DNA from: Malus domestica
Taxonomy: Eukaryota > Streptophyta > Magnoliopsida > Rosales > Rosaceae
Length of the DNA stretch: 64,000 nt
Reading direction: 5' to 3'
Assembly: GCF_042453785.1 (NCBI RefSeq)
Contig: NC_091663.1
Coordinates: 37,469,001-37,533,000, forward strand
The notes under the pieces were generated by a model, which saw only the letters and a list, made by a program, of their open reading frames with translations, searched no databases and was not told where the DNA came from. The position numbers were made by a program, and so were the translations under genes. Positions 39,101 through 49,529 of this stretch are shown in pieces. How positions within the stretch are numbered: position 1 is the first letter of the stretch; each line of letters begins with the position of its first letter.

Positions 39101-39750
39101 GAGGAAACTTCATCTTTAGATATGTCAATCAAACCTGTGATTTCGGCTAGAGCAGCATGAATGTCATGGCTTGCAGTAGCAAATGCAAGGCTTTTATTCA
39201 TGCTCTTTCTCTCTGCTTGTTGGGTGGCCTCCATTTGCTTGATCAATGTGTTACACAGATGCATCTCTCATCTTCCCGAACTACGCATTACGAAAATATA
39301 ACTGAAAAGGAAGAAGCCCATAATACCAATCACTACAATGAGGAGGATGAATGCCACTTTGCAGTCCTTGAGAACAAGGCTCATCATTGACCTAATGTGA
39401 GGGGAACCCGGTAGAACATTATAAACCTGAAACTCAAACAAAAAGGTTTACAAGTTTTAAATAATGTAGATATTTTATAAATAAATTAACGAATAAATGA
39501 GTTGTGAAGGTTATTTTAATTAAGCTCACCTGTAAACTATGCTCGATATGCTTGATGATGCTGATCAATAAGCAAGCAAGTACTAACACGCAAGTTGCCT
39601 GCATGGAGTTTTACTAGTTAGAATAATATTTGCAATAAAGTGCTAACAGTGAAATTAAGCTCGAAATTAATTTAGAATAATGAAAAGAAGAATTACCAGC
39701 AAGACAAAGAAAGCATGCCTCATGAACACTTTCAATGGGTTGAGTTTCAT
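36165..39750 (-). pseudogene. Decayed CKI1-like hybrid histidine kinase lacking its sensor domain
   Basis: On the minus strand the gene resembles Arabidopsis CKI1, a constitutively active hybrid kinase feeding cytokinin phosphorelay. Readable parts: start MKLNPLKVF (39750) with a first membrane segment; a second membrane segment (LLIVVIGIMGFFLFSYIFV); the His box (ASHDI, His codon at 39166-39168); N and G boxes (NLMSNAVKFT, DDTGMGIP, GTGLGLGIVQSLV); and a receiver with DD (VADDIELN), phospho-accepting Asp (YILMDCE, codon 36671-36673) and conserved Lys (LSKPFK). Damage: in-frame TGA at 39268-39270 where CGA is expected; a one-base loss in the A run near 38905-38912; and a short frame-shifting deletion near 38530. 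The roughly 300-residue extracytoplasmic domain expected between the membrane segments is absent. The receiver exons (from 38071 down) are open and spliceable. Confidence 0.8.
36430..36580. mobile_element. MITE with about 38-bp terminal inverted repeats
   Basis: The left end (ggatgtgatatccacacatc... to ...acttctcacacac) is the near-exact reverse complement of the right end (gtgagaagtaaaatgggatg... to ...gatagcacacccc). The core is about 70 bp. It lies in the last intron of the CKI1-like pseudogene. Confidence 0.75.
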
Positions 39751-41262
39751 TGGGTCTTCGAATCGTGATTAGCCACAAACAACTTTACGTATCATCCAAG
39801 TTGCCATGAAAAAAAGGTCAAACGAAAGTAAAAAAACTACATTTTGACATACTTCACCAATCAAAGACATCAACAAAACAAAAACGAACTACATCTTATG
39901 TTCGAACATCAAGAATTGTGAGTCCAATAAAACAACATATATATAGGGTAGTATTTTTAACACACGTTTATGATTTAACTACAATACTTACATGTATCCA
40001 ATATTTTTAATTTTTATGGCAGGATAGCCGCCGTTAACTAAATTCACACAATTTTCATATAGAAACAACATCACGAGTACGGCTTTTAGAGAACCACCGC
40101 GTCTTAACTGCCCAGCAGTCAAACAAGATCGGATGGAATCTAGCCTGACAAGTAGGCAATGGTTGCTTTGCTTCCTCGATCTATTCTATATGCTATGGTG
40201 CAACAGGCCAGCACGAAGCGATTCATCATACTCAAACATGAGCCAATCGTTCATTTCTTCCACCAAGAAAGGTTCATTCTAAATCACAAGAAAATTTTCT
40301 CTTTTTTTTTTCTTTTCATTCCGGTAGAGTGAGTAAAAGCGGACTCTCTTAAAAGGCATAACAAAATTGGAGAATTCTAAAAAAAATTAGAGAATAAAAT
40401 CTCTCAACCATATTAAATAAAGAACATGTCTTTATTAATTTGTTGGTATGCTATTAAATAGACTCAAAAGTTTAAATCAAATTTCTCTCGTTAGTAACTA
40501 TTGTTTCATGTTATAATTTGAATAACAATTGCGGTGCAGGAAATGCATATTTAAGAATATATCTGGCACACATTCAATACATTCATTTACCGCAAAAATT
40601 CAAATTGCAAAAATGAGAATTGGATTAACTGGTTAGTGTACGTTGAATATTTTAATAATTTAGTACGCACATACATAAAAAAAACGCAACTTTAATGAAA
40701 GAGCATTAACAAATATATAAAAGAAAAACGACTGATGATGATTTTCTAGGGCTTGATCAATGAGTACAAGAAGTTCTCGTATCATTGTTTGAGTTTCTTT
40801 GGTCTCTCATTGAGATTTTGCAAGACCTACGTATCTGAAATCTAACTTTGTCAAATCATCCTGTTCAATTTTATCCTCTTTTTTGTTAGTTTCTCAATCG
40901 TTCATTCCTTATTTTGCTTGAACTAGAGCAAATATGAAATCAATTACCATAATTTAAAAGATAACATACCTCATATGTAGTATAGATCATGATATGTATT
41001 ATCTAGTGCATTCATTGGTAAGTATATAATGCTACAGTACTAAATTCTTTGAAATCAAACTGCAGAAGGTCATCTAAAAATTTGAAAAAAAAAGCCACAA
41101 ACAAACAAACAAACAATCCATCATAAGGGAGATGCTTTATTCATAAAACCAATGAATGAATTTTGTAAAATTAAAGAAAAGTTGTGAGAGACTTATGAAC
41201 AAGAAGAAGAAAGAAGAAAGATGTGGGAGAAATGAATGACCTGTTGAAGAAGAAGAGGAGGA

Positions 41263-41302
<40 letters not shown>

Positions 41303-42097
41303 GTGAGCCGCATAAGGATGATGGGAATTTACGCCTCTTATTAGCTATTTTTATTTTGTCCGCTAAATTTGTAGTCTGCAGTCAGTTTTGTTCATCTTCT
41401 CGTTCGAGTTAGGGCAAAACAATGTTATGATGTCCTTATTACCTTCTGATATATTGATATCCGAGTACTCTTGCTTCTTTGATAGAGAATTTTGTATATA
41501 AATTCAATATCTTGAAGTAGATTTTGGATATTAAATACTCAAGGGCATCAGTCTTCAAAATTCCTTTTTGGCTTCTTGCATTCACCACGCCCAAAATTTT
41601 CCATCTAGGGTTCTTGCGGAATTGGGGATGTTACAGGTAGCACACAGAAATATTGGACTAGCAGTAAATCGAAAAACAGAAATGAAGCGCTTGTTAAAAA
41701 GATAATCTCTGTCGATCGACATATGGCATTAGGGCTGTGGGGACTAATGTTTTGGAACGAGCACGTAGGTTCCATGCAGAGTCCAGACCATAAAGCAGCT
41801 TAATTCCGTTGCCAGCTAGGAAATAATAAAATGACCAAGAGAAGAACTTGTTGATTAACTGAAAAACAAGCACATAGTTTTATGTATGGGTTTCTTCTTG
41901 CATTGGTAGTTAATGGCCCGCTGCAAGATTGGCTTAAAGGGAGCCAAAAAATCCTCATGACATAATCCTCATTAATTTGTTCTGAGGTTTAAGCCAATAA
42001 TTCTTTTTATATGTTCCCTATTATGCATAATACTTTTTTTAAATAAATTATGTCCAATTAGATTAACTGTAACGAAAATACTCAAATCTAAGAGGGG
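39751..42097. other. Gene-poor AT-rich region upstream of the CKI1-like pseudogene
   Basis: There are no ORFs worth annotating. An AT microsatellite occupies about 41265-41302. No sensor-domain coding sequence for the CKI1-like gene was found here. Remaining promoter function is unknown. Confidence 0.45.
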
Positions 42098-42808
42098 TAT
42101 ATTCAATTGGGTTTTTGCGGGATTTTAATTCTTTTAATGAATCTAGGGGTATTCAATCAAGATTTTAAGTGATACTCTGAAATTCAATGTGTATTCAATC
42201 ATGATTTTAAAATGATTTATTAAAATCCTTAGAAATTCGAATGTATTCAATTAGAATTTTAAAGAAGTTTATAACATTTCAGGTGTATTCAATTATAATT
42301 TTAAATAAGTTTAGAACATTCCAAGTGTATTCAATTAGAATTAGAATTTAAAGAAGAGTAAATTTTAGTTTTGGTCTCTTAACTTTAACTCAATTGGAGC
42401 AATGGTTCCTCAACTAAAAATTCATTACCATTGGTCCCTCGACTCATCAAAACGTGCAGCTATGGTCCCTCAACTAAAAATTCATTACCATTGGTCCCTC
42501 AACTTTAATTCAACTGGAGAAATGGTCCCTTAACTTTAACTCAATTGTAGCAATGGTCCTTCCAACATAACTCGTTTTGACAAAAATTTTGACGTAGTTG
42601 ACGAAAAGGACCATGATTACACACTTTGATGAGTTGAGGGACCCTAATTGTATAAATGGTCATTCCAACATAACTTATTTTGACAAAATTTTGACGAAAT
42701 TGATGAAAATGACTATAGCTACACATTTTGATAAGTTGAGGGACCAATGGTAATGGATTTTTAGTTGAAGGACTATTGCTCCAATTTGATTAAAGTAGAG
42801 GGACTATT

Positions 42809-44810
42809 TGACACGCCCCGACCCCGATATTTCCCCGAATATCAGGGTAGACACGTGCTGGCCGACACCCGAGGGTGACGAAAGCCATTAATTGATACAA
42901 AAGCTAGGAATAAGAAATAAATACGAGTTATGAATTTAAAAACAATGAATTAACAATTTAGGAACGTGTTCAGAGCATACAACTAAACCTAGTCACTAAC
43001 AAGAATTAAGATAAGATTGAATGAACAAGGAGTAGGTCCTACCCCGAGAGGACTCGAAGATGCCGCTGCGGAAGTACCTTAATGCCGGGATTCTATGCCT
43101 CGTTTCTAAGACCTGAATGGGGGCGCAAAACAAAGGTGAGTGGACCAAGTTTATATACATACAAAGTATGAAAACAGTTATGAACATACTAACCCCCACA
43201 GTTTAATAATGAAAACTACTAGAATAATAAGTGATAAGCTTTTCAGAAACCTTTAGCATGCCATAAAACAATTCATATATCTTTCTGCAAATCAATCTCA
43301 GAAAATCATATCAAAAAGCATAATACAAGTTGTGCTGCTAGTGAGTGCACTGAATAATAATACTCCCGGCCCAATGCCTGCACCTTAGTCTCTGTGCCCG
43401 TAGCCAGAGATATCTCCCTCCCGGCCCAATGCCTGTCTCCGTGTCCCTCAGCCTTTCGCTAGGGATTATTTCTCCCGGCCTCAATGCCAACACCAGATCC
43501 TCGCCCCAGGCGGCATAGTGTTCACTAGGTACGCACAAAACATAATTCATCTCTAAAATACAACTTCGTAGCATAAATTCATCGATCCTCAATTCAAATA
43601 ATTCTGCAAGGCATGCTATTAAATTATGCAGTTCTACCAATAAAACATGCAACTTTTCGAAGGTGGTCCACTCACAGATACTCCATCAAAAGCTGCGCCA
43701 CTAGTGAAGACAGAAACGTTGCGATAAGTGTCCCTAAGTACAAGAACGTACAGTTAATCAAACTACCCAACAATATAATTCTAGGAAATGGAAATGGGCC
43801 TTGGATTTGGATAGGTTAGGATCAAGAGGTGGTTTGGGCTTGAGCCCAACCCATACTTATACACACACGGCACACACACCAAACATTTACACATAAATAT
43901 ATATATATAAACACACACACTCCCACGCATGCACACACACACACATATATATATAGATACATACATATAAAACACACGCATGCACAGCATGCATATATAT
44001 ATATAAGCACACACACGCACAGCAAGCATACTTACACACACACACACACGGTTCACGCACACACACTTGCACAACGTACACACTGCACAAACACACACTC
44101 ACGAACTCGCCGGAGTTCGTCGTCGGAACCGGACATGCATGCACAAGGGATGGTAAGAGTTAGGGCTTGAATAAGGGGTTCTAAAACTTCACAAATATAC
44201 CTAAGAACTCACCTGGACGCACTGCAGCAGGTTTTGGGAAGAGATGGACCTCGAACTCGTCAGAGTTCGTCGTCGGAGCTAGATTATTAGCACAGAGAAA
44301 AACTGAGATCAAAACCCTTGAGTTTTGTCATAAAACCAACATGCATAACCCAGAAATTTGAAGAAGGAACACAATCCTCACCTGGGTTCGCGTGTTAGAG
44401 CTTTGAAGCTCTCGGCTTCAATGGCAGAAAAGCCCACGGTGCTCAGATGGCGCATGCAAGGGTACCATTGAGTTCGTTAGGTCTCAAGGATTCCAAATAT
44501 ATGGTTTTTTGGGTTTGATTTGTGAGGGAAGTGAGGTGAAAGCTAGAGAGAAGCTCTCGGAGCTTAGAGAGTGTGAGAGAGAGAGAGAGAAGAAACCGAA
44601 AGAAAGAGAGCATTGAGATTCTGAGATGAGTTTCGGGCAGAGATGAAAGGAAAGAGGGATCTGAGAGCTGCCACATGGCAGTTTAAGATCAATAGCCTTT
44701 CTAGATCAAGGGTTAGGATTAAAAGAGAATAAGGGACTAAATTGATAGATAACAAATATGTTCTAGGGGAAAAATAGAAATAGGATGAAAAATGGGGGTG
44801 GGGTTTAACA
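42809..44810. mobile_element. 2.0 kb solo LTR (Ty3/gypsy type likely)
   Basis: The element begins TGACACGCCCCGACCCC and ends GGGGTTTAACA, so it has TG...CA termini, and is flanked by the 5-bp duplication CTATT (42804-42808 and 44811-44815). It has no gag-pol and no second LTR, so it is a solo LTR left by recombination. It contains 'tcccggcccaatgcctg' repeats (43360-43500) and a long AC/AT-rich microsatellite stretch (43860-44100). A start such as TGACACGCCCCGACC recalls Tekay/chromovirus-like LTRs; the family call is tentative. Small frames inside are not genes. Confidence 0.75.
43858..44100. repeat. Compound AC/AT microsatellite in the solo LTR
   Basis: The stretch is dominated by ACAC and ATAT runs with 'gcatgc' interruptions. 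It produces spurious Cys/Val-rich frames on the minus strand. Confidence 0.85.
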
Positions 44811-45149
44811 CTATTGCTACAATTTACTCTTTAAAGAATTTGGGAAAGTTAAGGAATTAGAGGGAATTGAAGAGATTTTGTAGTGTATTTTAAGCATCCA
44901 CAAATCTCACATCTCCCCATGAGATTTCGAGGGAATTGAATCAAAATTTTACATAGAATATCTACAAATCAGTTAAACTCCATAAAAATCCATGAATTTA
45001 TAAATCCATTAAAATCTCTCAAATTCTCATATTTGGGTTTAAACACACAAAAAATGCAACCCAAACATAAAAAAAAAAATTGAGTTAGGACTTAAATGAA
45101 AACCCATATTGGGCTTCAGATTTGGTTGACTCAAATATGAAGTGGGCCC

Positions 45150-45320
45150 GCCACTTAGTACTACGGTCTAGTGATATTTTTATTCACATGTAAGTGAGAG
45201 GTCTTAGGTTCGATTCTCACCAAATGTGAGTTTGACCCACATTATTGCTAGCCCATTGTGGGGCTTAAGCCCACTCCCACACCCCTTAATGTAGATAATA
45301 TCATTTGTTAAGAAAAATAT
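45150..45320 (+). mobile_element. Probable tRNA-derived SINE
   Basis: Near the 5' end is 'ctagtgatatttttattcac', with a pol III B-box-like GGTTCGATTCTC about 40 bp on (45208-45219, after 'gtgagaggtctta'). The 3' half reads 'agcccattgtggggcttaag'. This layout (A/B box then a non-tRNA body) is that of plant SINEs. The A box is poor, and no clear target-site duplication was found. Confidence 0.5.
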
Positions 45321-45889
45321 GAAATGGGCCTCACTTTTTTTTTAAATAAAGAAGAGGCTGAATATATAACATAGTGCTCGACACCTAGGCCTCGCGTTGC
45401 AGGAATCTTAACTGTCCAATGGCTACCTGGATTTAAATTTTGGCCCTTCAATTTCTGTACCATTTGGATTCAAATTTCATACTGAAACTCATATTTAGTT
45501 TTTGGTGCATTGAAATGATTTTGACTCATATTTTCAGTGCATTAGAGATGACCTCACATTTATTTTTAACAAATTATGGAGGAGGGTTTTTCAAACTTGA
45601 AACCTCCTCCAATATTGGGATAGAATAATGGGGAAACAATTGACTGGGAACGAATAACATGTCTCATAACATATAGGCTAGCATAGGCAACAAATCAAGT
45701 GATACAGCTGAAGTATATAAAATCTGAACCAGTTACAACACCAAATACGCAAACAATAAAGATGTGCACGAACTATGATAATATACAACATAAATTGTAG
45801 CTTTTCAATGCCCAACAAATTGTTAATGCATGCTAAAACTTAAGCAGGTATGGAAGGAAATGGCATCAGTTGGAAACCATGATGCCTCG

Positions 45890-46810
45890 TCCGTTATTTC
45901 ACCATTTTTAAGGTCGAGTGATCTCTTCTCTTTACCCTTTTCTTCATCATCTCAACCCACCTTGCAAAGACATTGGAGACTTCAAATTTACCATCAAACT
46001 TCATCTTGCGCTTACTCCTCAAGAATGTCAGGTTTCCCAGCTCTGTAAAAGTCCGTTGCAAACTTGTTTAAACCAAGCTGAGGAGGCTTCATTCCTTTCT
46101 TGACCATTCCCTCTAGAAATTTACAAGCTTCTCCTGATTTTCCCTGACTTAAAAGACCTCAAATGAGAACAGTATATGAGTTGTCATCAAGGTAAAACCA
46201 CTTTCTGAATCATCTCATCTCATATTGCACGAACCACATCATAATTCCTCGTATGAAAATAAGACTTCATGATCATGTTATAAGTGTATATTGATGGCTC
46301 AATGCCATTTTGAATCATCTTTTTGTATATCTGCATTGCATCATTTGGCATTCGTTGCTGCCTTATCATCACTTTAATCAAAGCATTGTATGTTCGCCCA
46401 TCATGAGTGCAACCGTTTTCCTTCATCTCTTTCAACAATTCATAAATTGTTTCCATCTTCTTTTGATTTCCAAATCCTGCGATTAAGCACGTGTAAACAA
46501 CATCATCTAGTTGGCAGCCAGATTCTTGCATTTCATAAAAAGAGTCAACTGCTTATTTCATTTTTTTTTTCTTGCAAAAATCCTGAATTAGAACACTAGC
46601 TTCTAACGTTGAGAGATGGGCCCTTGGCTTTTATGACCTCAAGCAACTTGATAGCATCAACCTCTTGTGACCCCTCAATTACCCTCTGAGCATCGTATTA
46701 TACACAACAATATCAGGCTTAAATCCTTTATCAACCGTCTCATTCCACACCTTCCCTATTAAGGGTACAAATGTAAATGCAGATGTAAAAAGATCTTCCT
46801 TAGATATTGG
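45890..46810 (-). pseudogene. PPR-repeat protein pseudogene fragment
   Basis: Minus-strand frames show pentatricopeptide repeats in series: KGFKPDIVVYNTML, DDVVYTCLIAGFGNQKKMET, HDGRTYNALIKVMIRQQRMP, EPSIYTYNMIMKSYFHTRN, then a C-terminal piece with MVKKGMKPPQLGLNKFATDF and KFDGKFEVSNVFARWVE. The pieces lie in different frames, with stops between them (for example near 46040, 46160, 46560 and 46690), so no intact protein can be made. The upstream end stops at the copia LTR that begins at 46817. PPR proteins normally act on organelle RNA; this copy is dead. Confidence 0.8.
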
Positions 46811-46816
46811 ATAGTT

Positions 46817-47830
46817 TGTTATAGTTGGTTTTAGTTAGTTAGAATGTGGTGTTTGTTTTATTGGTGGAAATACTTGTATATATGCATGTAATATTATTTT
46901 CAATCATTGAAAATATTATTTCCCAGTATGGTATCAACCGTTTTCTGTCTCACGACCTAATCTAAACACGCTTCACCGTCTGCAATCTCTTCCTTATTCT
47001 TTCTCCCCGATCACGATTGCGATATCTGCAACTTCTCTATCTCTAAAATCCTAGCCTTGCCCATCAATGGCGGTTTCTGCTTCTCTTTCTTATGATTTTA
47101 CAGCTTGAGTTCATCAACTTATTCCGATGACTTCCTCTGTCACGATCACACCTCCGACAACTTCCTCCATCACGATTCAGAACATTGGATCGATGGTGCC
47201 AATTAAGCTCACAACCACAAATTATCTCACTTGGAGTGCTTTGTTCGTTCCAATTTTTCGTCGTTACAATCTCACCGACATAGTTGATGGATCAACACCT
47301 CTACCGCCTCAAATGCTACTGGATGATTTGGCAATCACACCTCTCTCATCAATCCAGAGTATGTTTCTTGGTATGAGAATGATCAAAATATCCTCATTTG
47401 GATCAATTCCACACTTTCTGAAACCCTAATTCCTTATACTGTTGGAATTAATTATTCTCGAGAACTTTAGGCGAAACTGGAATCAAGACTGGCTGCTGCA
47501 TCTCAATCTCACATTCATGATCTCCGATCTCGTCTACGTAACATCATTAAAGGAGAATCCACAGCAACTTAATTTCTCCAACAAAGGAGAATCCACATCA
47601 TGGGACAAATGGACACCGCATTCATCAAGGACCACCTCTATGTTTTGATCTAAAGCAAACAATTCGTCGATCACTTTGCATACCATGTCGACCTCTTCCA
47701 GGCCCGCACTAGAACTAACATGAACACTCTCCCTATCCTCGTCCTCGCTATCAGTTTTAGCACCTGAATTCGAACCACCAGCGGTGGCACTATAAACCCC
47801 CTAATCTTATCACAATATACAATGCCAACC
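46817..47830 (+). mobile_element. Ty1/copia remnant: LTR plus gag start
   Basis: A short LTR-like segment (about 46817-46925, TG...CA) is followed by tggtatcaac, which resembles the initiator-Met tRNA primer-binding site. A broken gag (UBN2-type) frame follows: KLTTTNYLTWSALFVPIFRR, GSTPLPPQ, then frame-shifted continuations through about 47700 (for example FSNKGESTSWDKWTP). No protease, integrase or RT is present, and no 3' LTR was found. It abuts the PPR pseudogene. Confidence 0.7.
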
Positions 47831-47863
47831 ATTGACGTTGTAAAATTGGAGATTGTAGTAGGT

Positions 47864-48091
47864 CTAGTTAGTAGTTTTTCTTGTAAAAAAAAAGTGAAGT
47901 GGGGTGTGGCAAAAGAAATGGAATTTGACAATGAGAATGATAGAGATAACGATGAGGATGGGAATGAAGCAAACCAGGCATAGGCAAAGAGCTACTACTA
48001 GGAAGGTAGACTTGCTCTCGGCGGCGCCGTCTTTCTCATCCCTGATAGAAAGAGCATAGCTCGGTGGTGAAGCGGCAGTGTAGGTAGACAT
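47864..48091 (-). CDS. Doubtful 75-codon ORF with one membrane segment
   Basis: It has a start codon, a polar N-terminus (STYTAASPPSYALSIRDEKD) and a hydrophobic stretch of about 25 residues (FLVVALCLCLVCFIPILIVI). I do not recognise it and see no introns, conserved motif or promoter. It could be the remnant of a small membrane-protein gene next to the copia fragment, or chance. Confidence 0.2.
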   Translation of the reverse strand: MSTYTAASPPSYALSIRDEKDGAAESKSTFLVVALCLCLVCFIPILIVISIILIVKFHFFCHTPLHFFFTRKTTN

Positions 48092-48239
48092 CTAAAAGTG
48101 GTGTTGCTGGGTGCGGTTGAGAGTAAAGAAGGTGGCTTTGGACGGAAGACGAGGATCTTCTTAGAAATAGGGACATTGGGCAGCCATGAATGGACCTTCT
48201 GGTAGTTTTTGGTAGATTGAGATTTTCAGCTATCAAGCA

Positions 48240-49067
48240 TGGAGATTCAAAGTTAGGTGAATAAAGTGGAAGGAAATGTAGAGTTTGTAGTTGCAGCAGG
48301 CCAGCAACAAAACTGCTGAATCATAACTGAGTGCAACGGCGTAACCACTGGTTGGTAAATTGGGCCCGGCCCAATTTTACTTTTCGTTATGGTCAGGAAA
48401 TAAAAATGTTCGATTGTGGAATAGAACAAAATTATACTCAACTATCCAGCTAATGTGACAATGTAGCAATTAGAGATGACATAATGGTAATTGATCATTT
48501 GGCTAAGTTCTCAAAATATAAAATAAAAAAATTAAATCAAATTCATCAACTCGTACTTAATAATGAGTTGCAATTGACCACACACTGATAACTTAATCCA
48601 ATTTTTCACTTAAATGAGTGTGATGCTGATCACCTCTATGTAGAAGTATATAAAGTTTGTATGACTATATTAGTCTTTTCAGGGTTGTTTCTTCTTGGAC
48701 TGGTTTTCCAATTAATTTTTTAACCCAATAAAAATTAACAATACTCTAATGTGGCTAAAAAAATATATAAGTCGCGTATAGTGCACACGAATAAAAGAAG
48801 ACCATCCGCACGCACAAAAGTTTAAAAAGGGTAATCAATTATTAATTCAGGTGACAGATTGCTTACATTTTTTTTTTCTTTTTCAAATGGTAAGTTGAAT
48901 ATCTCTTAAAAATTCAGGTGGGGAATCGGATAAATTTCTTTGGTTATTGTATTTGATCGTGGACGAGGACTTTGTAGATTATTGGGCCCGATTTAATTTT
49001 ATAAAGCTGGCCCAATTTAAAAACCGCGAAAGCGAAGGCAACGAAACGGAAATTAAAAAAGAAAACA
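48240..49067. other. Spacer upstream of MSH6
   Basis: No gene is supported. Site II-type TGGGCC (48983-48988) and GGCCCA (49009-49014) lie about 520-550 bp before the MSH6 ATG and may be distal promoter elements. Confidence 0.4.
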
Positions 49068-49208
49068 AATGAAAAGCTTGAAAATTTTGAATTTTAATAA
49101 TAAGGATAAAAAAAAAAGTAAAATAAATAGTACTAAAATTAACTTTTTAATGTAAAAATATAATTTTCTTTAGAATAAATACTACTAGAAACTTTTCGTT
49201 AAAATTAA
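49068..49208 (+). mobile_element. Short dispersed element, family A copy 4 (diverged)
   Basis: It keeps 'aatgaaaagcttgaaaattttgaattttaa' in pieces, 'ataaggata', 'aaattaactttttaatgtaa' and the terminal 'cttttcgttaaaatt'. It ends about 60 bp before the duplicated MSH6 promoter segment. Confidence 0.6.
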
Positions 49209-49267
49209 TAAATTAAAATGATGGAGAACGAGGAACAGACTGCTGAGTGCGGACGGAGGGAGAATGC

Positions 49268-49371
49268 GAGTTCCCGGGCAATTTTCGGTGATTTTCCCTC
49301 CACATTAAAACATCGACCCCCGTAAGAGTTCCCGGGCAATTTTCGCTGATTTTCCCGCCACATTAAAACAT
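49268..49371 (+). promoter_or_regulatory. MSH6 promoter: 46-bp tandem duplication with E2F-like site
   Basis: Two near-identical 46-bp segments (49268-49313 and 49326-49371; period 58) both run gagttcccgggcaattttcg... to ...ccacattaaaacat. They differ in a few bases. The downstream copy has TTTTCCCGCCA (49350-49360), a good E2F core, while the upstream copy has TTTTCCCTCCA, which would not fit. A further cttcccgcg lies near 49436. Confidence 0.7.
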
Positions 49372-49529
49372 TCCTCTCTTTTATTCGACAATCTCCAAAC
49401 TACTCCTCCTCCTTCCGTCTTCTTCTCACTCACACTTCCCGCGATTCCACATTTTCACACCCCTCAGTAAGCTTGTCTCTCTCTCTCTTCTTCTTCTTCT
49501 TCGCTAAATTAACACCTTCACAGACGGCG

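Larger units (their letters stand above)
42356..44829. mobile_element. Mutator-type MITE (9-bp TSD), split by an LTR
   Basis: The 9-mer tttaaagaa occurs at 42347-42355 and 44830-44838, directly outside the termini gagtaaatttt... and ...aatttactc, which are inverted repeats. The inner text repeats 'ggtccctcaact' and 'caattggagcaatggt' on both strands. A 9-bp duplication is typical of Mutator-like elements. Its own length is about 470 bp once the solo LTR at 42809-44810 is removed. Confidence 0.75.
42098..45060. mobile_element. Old AT-rich element hosting nested insertions
   Basis: The left part (42098-42355) repeats 'gtattcaatt.gaattttaaa' words five or more times. The right part (44839-45060) has the inverted counterparts ('gggaattgaa', 'aaaatctctcaaattctcat', 'atttgggtttaaa'). 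Together they look like the two halves of one subterminal-repeat DNA transposon split by later insertions. Boundaries are approximate. Confidence 0.45.

Noticed and set aside
43781-44144. Cys/Val-rich minus-strand frames that resemble small membrane or cysteine-rich peptides
   Set aside because: They are translations of the AC/AT microsatellite inside the solo LTR.
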